The translations under genes were made by a program, and so were the position numbers. Below, piece by piece: positions 6,551 to 12,090 of a stretch of 16,835 nt of DNA (position 1 is its first letter; every line of letters begins with the position of its first letter). Under the pieces are notes generated by a model. The model ran no database searches. It was not told the DNA's origin and saw only the letters and a program-made list of their open reading frames with translations. This DNA is from JAAZHN01 sp964605575 (lineage in GTDB: Bacteria > Bacillota_I > Bacilli_A > RF39 > UBA660): positions 1-16,835 of the forward strand of contig CAZSDG010000019.1 of NCBI GenBank assembly GCA_964605575.1. The letters are read 5' to 3'.

Positions 6551-6970
6551 ATGATTGATTCAAAAATAAAGAAAACAACATTAATTGTAATTATATTTAT
6601 TGCACTTATTATTGGAAGTATTTATATATTATTAAATTCCAATAATTGTTTTTTGGGAAAATGTGAAAAAACAATAAATAAAAGCGGACCTCAAACAATT
6701 GAATTATTCACTAGTGGTGGTATCCCATATTTATGGAAATATAATGTATCTGATGAAAGTGTAATAAGAATAGAAGAATCATCAGAAGTAAAAGAAAATA
6801 TGCCAGGAGGCAAAGTAAGTTTAAAATACAAAATTTTTCCTTTAAAAAAGGGAGAAACCATGATTATATTTAATTATGAAGAAATAACAACAAACAAATC
6901 TATTGAGACAAAGAAATATAAAATAATAGTCAAAGAAAATTTGGAAATGTTAATCATTAAAGTTGATTAA
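6551..6970 (+). CDS. Membrane-anchored I42 (chagasin)-like protein
   Basis: 139 residues: short basic N-terminus, one membrane segment (about 9-29), then an extracytoplasmic beta-rich domain. It parallels the preceding protein segment by segment: GGIPYLWKYNV versus GGSPFQWQYYV, VIRIEE versus VIKIEE, PGGKVSLKYKIFPLKKGET versus EGGEVEIHYTVIPVKTGKT, and a closing YKIIVKENLEML versus YEIEVNKDLKVL. The pattern G-x-P-(F/Y)-x-W, then GG, then a Lys/Thr-Gly beta turn fits the chagasin/I42 inhibitor fold (moderate confidence, by eye). Members inhibit papain-type proteases. The ribosome binding site is weak; the 19-nt gap suggests translation coupled to the upstream gene. Two cysteines (CFLGKC) lie just outside the membrane. 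Confidence 0.65.
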   Translation: MIDSKIKKTTLIVIIFIALIIGSIYILLNSNNCFLGKCEKTINKSGPQTIELFTSGGIPYLWKYNVSDESVIRIEESSEVKENMPGGKVSLKYKIFPLKKGETMIIFNYEEITTNKSIETKKYKIIVKENLEMLIIKVD

Positions 6971-6984
6971 TGTTTTAATTAATA

Positions 6985-6993
6985 TGATATAAT
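6985..6993 (+). promoter_or_regulatory. Extended -10 promoter of prfB
   Basis: TGATATAAT, hexamer at 6988-6993. A weak TTGATT lies 19 bp upstream (6963-6968). Predicted RNA start is about 7000, only 3-10 nt before the candidate start codons. Confidence 0.6.
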
Positions 6994-7009
6994 TTATTTG
7001 TGATGAATG

Positions 7010-8108
7010 ATGGAAATAAATGAATTAAAAAATATTATTGAAGAATATCAAGCGAATTTAAATGATTTATGGAGGTCACTTTGACATTGATGCTAAAAAA
7101 GAAGAAGTAAAATCTTTAGAATCTTTAGCAAGTCAAAGTGGTTTTTGGGATGATATTGAAAATGCCAATAAAGTTAACAAGAAAATAAGTAATTTAACTA
7201 AGGAAGTCAACCAAATTAATGACTATGTTAACCAAATTAACAACATAAATGAGATGTTAAGTTTAGCTGACATAGATGATTCAATGTTAAGTGAACTTAA
7301 CATTGAGTTAAATAATGTAATAAAATTGATTGATGAATTTAGTTTTAAGGCTTTATTAAGTGGAAAATATGATTCATATAATTGTATCTTAGAAATTCAT
7401 CCGGGCGCGGGTGGAACAGAAGCCTGTGACTGGGCTTCAATGCTGCTTAGAATGTATCAAAGATATGCATTAAAAAAAGGATATATTTTTGAAATAATTG
7501 ATGAACTAAAAGGTGAAGAAGCAGGTATAAAAAGTGTTACCGTAGCTATTTCTGGTGAGTATGCTTATGGCTATTTAAAAAGCGAAATAGGTGTACATAG
7601 ACTAATTAGAATCTCACCATTTGATTCAAATTCAAGAAGACATACATCTTTTGCTTCAGTTTCAATTATTCCAGAAATAGAAAGCAACAATGAAATTGAA
7701 ATTAATCCTAATGATTTAAAAATTGATGTATTCCACAGTGGAGGCGCTGGTGGGCAATCGGTTAATACTACTGATTCTGCTGTAAGAATAACCCATTTAC
7801 CAACAAAAATTGTTGTATCTTGCCAAAATGAAAGAAGTCAAATTAAAAATAAAGAACAAGCAATGAAAATATTAATATCAAAATTGAGTATGTTAAAAGA
7901 GCTTGAAGAACAAGAAAAATTAGCGAAAATTAAAGGCGAATCATTAAAGATAGATTTTGGTAGTCAAATAAGAACCTATACTTTAGAACCTTTTAAGTTA
8001 ATTAAAGATAACCGAACTAAATATGAAACTAGTAATGTTGAAGATTTTTTAGATGGCAATATTGATGAGGCAATTGAAGAATATTTAAAATTAGAAGTTA
8101 GCAAATAA
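7010..8108 (+). CDS. prfB: Peptide chain release factor 2, with programmed +1 frameshift
   Basis: RF2 releases peptides at UGA and UAA stops. The first 24 codons (7010-7081, MEINELKNIIEEYQ...LWRSL) end at CTT TGA C. Skipping T7082 continues with GAC (7083) in the long frame, giving 365 residues, the normal RF2 length. The internal Shine-Dalgarno GGAGG (7071-7075) lies 3 nt before CTT, exactly as in known RF2 frameshift sites. In the full protein the stop-recognition tripeptide SPF is at 202-204 and the catalytic GGQ at 247-249. Low RF2 levels slow termination at the UGA and raise frameshifting, so the gene autoregulates. An in-frame ATG at 7007 is the alternative start; the ATG at 7062 would only make a truncated protein and overlaps the frameshift signal. 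No clear external ribosome binding site exists. Confidence 0.95.
7071..7085 (+). promoter_or_regulatory. RF2 programmed frameshift site
   Basis: GGAGGTCACTTTGAC: Shine-Dalgarno-like GGAGG, 3-nt spacer TCA, slippery CTT, in-frame UGA and a following C, which is the weak termination context. All elements of the classical RF2 signal are present. Confidence 0.95.
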
Positions 8109-8129
8109 TAACAATTAGGGAGGTTTGTT

Positions 8130-8702
8130 ATGAAGTTATTATTAAGACAAGGAAAAATAGTTGAAAAAAACACATATGGATTAGGTCGAATTTACTTCAC
8201 AAATTTTGATACAGATTTTAGTTTGGAATTTGGAAAGTCCGCTTATGAAGTAATTAGCTTGTTAAGAAGGTATGTATTAAGAAAATATCAAACAGAATTA
8301 GAGCAACCAGTCTTTTATTTTCATCATCAAAAAATGGATAGAGAATTAATTGAAACAGAGTTAGATCGAATATTAATTAATAAAGATCATTCTAATATTA
8401 TTAATTATGAAGATATTTCACTTAGAGAAGCAATTAGTGGTGAAGATATCAATAAAAAAATGAGAGTAATTACCAACCAAGAAGTATATGTAGAAGAGTC
8501 TATTTATTGGGATGTCATTAATCACTTTATTATTGTTGTAGGGATGAATAATTTAAGAAAATTTTTATATGCTTTAGAAGAAGAAAAAGTAAAAAGAGAT
8601 TTAGCACTGTTTAATGTTACAAATCCGTTTTCACATTTAAATAATCCAGAAGTAAAAAAAGATTTAAGAGAAATGGTTTATAGTTATACAATTTCAGAAT
8701 AA
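8130..8702 (+). CDS. Hypothetical protein, 190 aa
   Basis: The ATG at 8130 follows GGGAGG (8118-8123). The protein is soluble, charged, and predicted mostly helical with a beta-like N-terminus (MKLLLRQGKIVEKNTYGLGRIYFTNF). No cysteine, no membrane segment and no catalytic motif that I recognise. A hydrophobic helix near residue 130-150 (DVINHFIIVVGMNNLRKFLYAL) and a C-terminal segment with NPFSHLNNPEVKKDL could be a packing core. It begins 22 nt after prfB with no terminator in between, so it is likely cotranscribed with prfB. The function cannot be inferred. Confidence 0.75.
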   Translation: MKLLLRQGKIVEKNTYGLGRIYFTNFDTDFSLEFGKSAYEVISLLRRYVLRKYQTELEQPVFYFHHQKMDRELIETELDRILINKDHSNIINYEDISLREAISGEDINKKMRVITNQEVYVEESIYWDVINHFIIVVGMNNLRKFLYALEEEKVKRDLALFNVTNPFSHLNNPEVKKDLREMVYSYTISE

Positions 8703-8778
8703 GTAATATTTCACGATAATTTCACAGGATATATACTGTCTAATCACTATTTTCGTGGTATTATTTTACCGTGCTCTG
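8703..8778 (+). other. Repeat- and hairpin-rich intergenic stretch upstream of the Abi gene
   Basis: ATTTCAC occurs at 8708-8714 and again at 8719-8725, an 11-bp phase. CACGA (8712-8716) can pair with TCGTG (8753-8757), enclosing the hairpin ACAG/CTGT (8724-8727/8736-8739). GGTA/TACC (8757-8760/8767-8770) makes another small hairpin, and CACAG (8723-8727) could instead pair with CTGTG (8776-8780) across the promoter. It could be an operator, a small structured RNA or chance in a short AT-rich stretch. Confidence 0.35.
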
Positions 8779-8787
8779 TGTTATAAT
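8779..8787 (+). promoter_or_regulatory. Extended -10 promoter of the Abi gene
   Basis: TGTTATAAT, hexamer at 8782-8787, without a good -35. Predicted start about 8794, leaving a leader that just holds the ribosome binding site AGAGGG (8796-8801). Confidence 0.55.
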
Positions 8788-8809
8788 TTTATAGTAGAGG
8801 GTGTATGCC

Positions 8810-9742
8810 ATGGGAATAAAAATATTTAAGAACCTTGATGAACAAATTGATATTCTCAAGGGTAAAGGCTTAATTATTGACGACGTTGATTATACGAAAA
8901 ATATATTATTAAGAGAAAACTATTTTTTTATTAGTGGATATCGTCATCTTTTTTTAAGAAGTGCAAAAGATCGAACTTTTTTACCAGGAACAACATTTAA
9001 AGAATTGTATTCTATGTTTAATTTCGATCGCCAAATAAGGAATATTGTTTTCAAAAATTTATTGATAATTGAAAATAATATAAAAAGTATTTTTTCATAT
9101 CAGTTATCTAAAAAATATGGGATAAAAGAAAAAGATTATTTACGATTATCAAACTTTACTAGAGAACCAAGTAGGCAAAGACAAGTAAATGATTTGATTA
9201 AAAAAATGAAAAGGCAAATACGAGTAAATGGTGGTCAACACTCAGCAACAACTCATTATATGTCTAATTATGGTTATATTCCTTTATGGATAGTTGTAAA
9301 AGTCTTATCATTTGGCATAGTAAGTGAATTATACACAATAATGAAAAAAGATGATCAAGAGGCAATCGCAAATATTTACGGAATTGATGTTGATGATTTA
9401 TTAATATTTTTACCAATCCTAGCAAATTTTAGAAATTTATGTGCCCATGAAGATATATTGTATGATCATCGTACCCAAAGAAAAATATTGGATAATAAAT
9501 ATCACTATGCTTTAAATATCCCCCTAATGGATGGTGAATATATTTATGGTAAAAATGATTTATTCGCGGTAGTAATCATAATGAAAATGATGTTAAGAGA
9601 AGAAGAGTTTAGATTATTAGTTAGAGAAATAGCTTATGAAGCAGATATATTATCTGGTAAATTAAATTCCATTACTATTTCAAAGGTGTTAGATAGGATT
9701 GGTTTTCCAATCAATTATAAAGATATATTAAATATAGAATAG
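8810..9742 (+). CDS. Abi_2/AbiF-type HEPN abortive infection protein
   Basis: 310 residues from the ATG at 8810, chosen because AGAGGG at 8796-8801 fits it; a GTG at 8801 lies inside that site. Abi_2 features in order: KGKGLIIDDVDYTKNILLRENYFFISGYRHLF (residues about 17-48, written in parts: KGLIIDD, NYFFISGYR), FDRQIRNIV and IENNIKSIFSYQLSKKYG, YIPLWIVVKVLSFGIVSELY, and the HEPN ribonuclease motif R208-NLCA-H213. Family members are phage-defence or toxin-type RNases of the lactococcal AbiD/AbiF class, acting on RNA to stop growth of infected cells. The catalytic RxxxxH is intact. It has its own promoter, preceded by a hairpin-rich spacer. HtrA follows after 9 nt, with the ribosome binding site of that gene overlapping this stop codon. 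Confidence 0.85.
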   Translation: MGIKIFKNLDEQIDILKGKGLIIDDVDYTKNILLRENYFFISGYRHLFLRSAKDRTFLPGTTFKELYSMFNFDRQIRNIVFKNLLIIENNIKSIFSYQLSKKYGIKEKDYLRLSNFTREPSRQRQVNDLIKKMKRQIRVNGGQHSATTHYMSNYGYIPLWIVVKVLSFGIVSELYTIMKKDDQEAIANIYGIDVDDLLIFLPILANFRNLCAHEDILYDHRTQRKILDNKYHYALNIPLMDGEYIYGKNDLFAVVIIMKMMLREEEFRLLVREIAYEADILSGKLNSITISKVLDRIGFPINYKDILNIE

Positions 9743-9751
9743 GAGTAAATT

Positions 9752-10834
9752 ATGGAAAATAAAAAAACAATAATTGTCGGAATAATTACTTTCTTTATTG
9801 GAGTAATTGGAACATATTTAGTGGTTCATTTTACTTCGGGAAATGAAACAAAAACAGTAATTAATAAACAAGAAAAGGAAGTAACTGTAACGGATTTAGG
9901 TATCGCTGATGCTGTTGAAAAAGTTTATGATGCAGTTGTCGTAGTTGAAGTTGAACAACAAGGAAGAAAAATAGGCGGCGGAACTGGCTTCTTTTATAAA
10001 ACGTCTAAGGATAAAGCTTTTTTATTAACTAACTATCATGTTGTTAGTAAAGGCGATAAAATCAGTATTATTTTAACAAATGGCGAAAAAGTTGATGCTA
10101 AAGTTTTGGGAAGTGATCAATATAATGATGTTGCTGTATTAACAACTGACGTAAAAAACGCCCCTAAAATTGCTAAAATTGGTGATAGTGAAAAAGTAAG
10201 GGTGGGTGATACTGTATTTACAGTTGGAGCGCCACTTGATAATGCTTATTCAGGCTCAGTAACAAGAGGAATAATTTCTGGAAAAGATCGTCTATTAGAA
10301 GTTAATACATCAGGAAGTTTCTGGGGTTCGGATTATATAATGCGAGTAATTCAAACTGACGCTTCAATCAACTCTGGTAATAGTGGTGGACCACTCTCAA
10401 ACTCTAATGGTGAAGTAATAGGTATTACCTCATCAAAATTAATGGCAACAGGTGTTGAAGGAATGGGTTTTGCTATTCCAATTGAAGACGCTATTGAATT
10501 TGCTAATATTATAGAAAGAGACGGCAAATTAGTTAGACCATCTCTAGGAATTGGTGGATTTGAAGTTAATAAATTGCAATTTTATTCGGGAAATATTACT
10601 ATTGATCCAAATCTTAGAACGGGTGTCGTTGTAAGTGTTGTTCAAGAAAATTCAAACGCAAAAAAAGCTGGCATTGAAGTAGGCGATGTTATAATCAAAA
10701 TTGACGATAACGTTATTGAAACAATGCCATCATTAAAATATTATTTATATAAAAACAAAGTTGGAGATTCACCAGTATTTAGAATAAATAGAAATGGAAA
10801 AGAAATTAATATAACAGTAAAATTACACGGATAG
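9752..10834 (+). CDS. HtrA/DegP-type membrane-anchored serine protease
   Basis: 360 residues. One membrane segment (about 6-26) anchors a trypsin-like domain on the outside, with triad H96 (TNYHVV), D126 (YNDVAVL) and S211 (NSGNSGGPL). A C-terminal PDZ domain (about 265-358) has TGVVVSVVQENSNAKKAGI, with GDVIIKIDD and VGD. These proteases degrade or refold damaged exported proteins. The start is fixed by AGGAG at 9741-9745, which overlaps the stop of the Abi gene, so the two are probably read from one RNA. A good terminator follows. All catalytic residues are present, and its length is normal for a short Gram-positive HtrA with one PDZ domain. Whether it is the sole HtrA of the organism cannot be told. 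Confidence 0.93.
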   Translation: MENKKTIIVGIITFFIGVIGTYLVVHFTSGNETKTVINKQEKEVTVTDLGIADAVEKVYDAVVVVEVEQQGRKIGGGTGFFYKTSKDKAFLLTNYHVVSKGDKISIILTNGEKVDAKVLGSDQYNDVAVLTTDVKNAPKIAKIGDSEKVRVGDTVFTVGAPLDNAYSGSVTRGIISGKDRLLEVNTSGSFWGSDYIMRVIQTDASINSGNSGGPLSNSNGEVIGITSSKLMATGVEGMGFAIPIEDAIEFANIIERDGKLVRPSLGIGGFEVNKLQFYSGNITIDPNLRTGVVVSVVQENSNAKKAGIEVGDVIIKIDDNVIETMPSLKYYLYKNKVGDSPVFRINRNGKEINITVKLHG

Positions 10835-10841
10835 AATTAGA

Positions 10842-10874
10842 AAAAGACCATTTTAACTTATGGTCTTTTCTTTG
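10842..10874 (+). terminator. Rho-independent terminator after the HtrA gene
   Basis: AAAAGACCA (10842-10850) pairs perfectly with TGGTCTTTT (10861-10869) around a 10-nt loop, with more T's following. Confidence 0.9.
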
Positions 10875-10970
10875 TATTATTTATAAGTATATTATTACAT
10901 AAAAACATATATATTGCAATTATTATACTGTAGTCATAATTAGTTAAAAACTGTATTATCTTATTTATTA

Positions 10971-10979
10971 TGGTATAAT
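10971..10979 (+). promoter_or_regulatory. Extended -10 promoter of the flippase-like gene
   Basis: TGGTATAAT, hexamer at 10974-10979. Predicted start about 10986 gives a leader of about 65 nt that contains the imperfect inverted repeat ATTAGT...ACTAAT (11002-11007/11032-11037). The rest of the 10875-10970 spacer is AT-rich and holds nothing else that I can support. Confidence 0.55.
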
Positions 10980-11050
10980 TATATTGTTAAGAAAATACAT
11001 CATTAGTATTTTATAAATGGGTTTTATTAACACTAATATAAGGAGTTATG

Positions 11051-12076
11051 ATGAAAAACTTAAAGTTTAATAGTTTTATTATTTTGCTAGTATCTAGTTT
11101 ATTTATGTATATAGTCTTAAGAAATAATTTTACTAAATCAATGAAATTGTTGTTAAATTCAAATTTATTATGGATTTTAGCTGCGGTACTGTTATTTTTA
11201 GTCTTTACATTTTTAGAAGCTCTAGCAATGCATTTAATTACAAGACAACACTATAAAAAATATCCTTATTGGAAAATGTTGCGTTTACAAGGGATGACAA
11301 AATTCTTTAATGGAATTACTCCTTTTTCTTCTGGTGGTCAACCGTTACAAGTATATGAGCTAACAAAAGGTGGTCTTACTCCTGCAAAAGCTACAAATGT
11401 TGTAGTTGAGTATTTTATTCTTTTTCAAATAGCTGTTGTCTCGATGGGAACCGTTTCAGCAATCTTAAACTATATCTTTAATTTTTATAAATATGTTCCT
11501 GCTCTAAGATATTTTTATTTATTTGGTTATATTGTTAACCTGTTACTGCTAGTTATTGTTTTTGTCGCTAGTGTTAATGTTGAGAAAAATAAAAAAATGG
11601 CACTCTGGATTAATAATGTATTATATAAAATAAAAATTGTTAAAAACAAAGAAAAAAATCAAAAAAAATTGGATAGATTCTTTTCTGATTATTTTGCAGG
11701 TTTTCAAAAGTTGAAAAACAATAAAAAGTTAATGGTACAAGTTGTATTAGTATTAATAGCTTGCCTGAGTGTCTACTTTTTAATTCCTCAATGTGTCTTT
11801 AATGCTTTAAATATACCCCATCAATTAAATATTTTTACTTCAATTATTACAGGAGTATATATATTTATAATGAGTAGCTTTGTGCCAATTCCAGGAGCTG
11901 CGGGAGGGGTTGAATTAGGATTTGTTAGTTTTTTCGCCAATTTTGTCCCCAAAAAATTACTTCCCCCTGCTCTAGTAATTTGGAGATTTATTACATTTTA
12001 CTTACCAACATTAATTGGTGGAATAATATATAACTTTTTCGGAGATAAAAAATTAGCTAAAAAAAATAATGAGTAA
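11051..12076 (+). CDS. Flippase-like / LPG-synthase-TM family membrane protein (UPF0104)
   Basis: 341 residues, starting at the second of two adjacent ATGs (11048, 11051) because AAGGAG at 11040-11045 spaces better to 11051. Seven or more hydrophobic segments are visible. The family signatures are clear: KFFNGITPFSSGGQPLQVY near residue 85-105, VVVEYFILFQIAVV, and in the C-terminal half SSFVPIPGAAGGVELGFVSFF followed by LPPALVIWRFITFYLPTLIGG. This is the family of the membrane half of MprF (lysyl-phosphatidylglycerol flippase) and of AglD-type proteins; no catalytic synthase domain is attached here. Probable role: moving a lipid or lipid-linked molecule across the membrane. The stop lies in a bidirectional terminator shared with leuS. 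Confidence 0.88.
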   Translation: MKNLKFNSFIILLVSSLFMYIVLRNNFTKSMKLLLNSNLLWILAAVLLFLVFTFLEALAMHLITRQHYKKYPYWKMLRLQGMTKFFNGITPFSSGGQPLQVYELTKGGLTPAKATNVVVEYFILFQIAVVSMGTVSAILNYIFNFYKYVPALRYFYLFGYIVNLLLLVIVFVASVNVEKNKKMALWINNVLYKIKIVKNKEKNQKKLDRFFSDYFAGFQKLKNNKKLMVQVVLVLIACLSVYFLIPQCVFNALNIPHQLNIFTSIITGVYIFIMSSFVPIPGAAGGVELGFVSFFANFVPKKLLPPALVIWRFITFYLPTLIGGIIYNFFGDKKLAKKNNE

Positions 12077-12090
12077 ATTCATTATTTTTT
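12061..12090. terminator. Bidirectional terminator between convergent genes
   Basis: AAAAAATAATGA (12061-12072) and TCATTATTTTTT (12079-12090) are perfect complements, with the 6-nt loop GTAAAT. Each strand reads a hairpin followed by a T-run. It includes the TAA stop of the flippase-like gene (12074-12076) and the stop of leuS (12082-12084). Confidence 0.92.

Noticed and set aside
7062..7064. ATG at 7062 as the start of prfB
   Set aside because: It overlaps the frameshift signal and drops the N-terminus; the upstream 24 codons restore a normal length and the known CTT TGA C site.
7082..7084. UGA read as tryptophan (mycoplasma code)
   Set aside because: RF2 with SPF and GGQ is encoded, tRNA-Trp has anticodon CCA, and the SWIM gene ends with TGA.
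7976..8173. Minus-strand frame opposite the prfB end
   Set aside because: Shadow of prfB and the following gene; no ribosome binding site.
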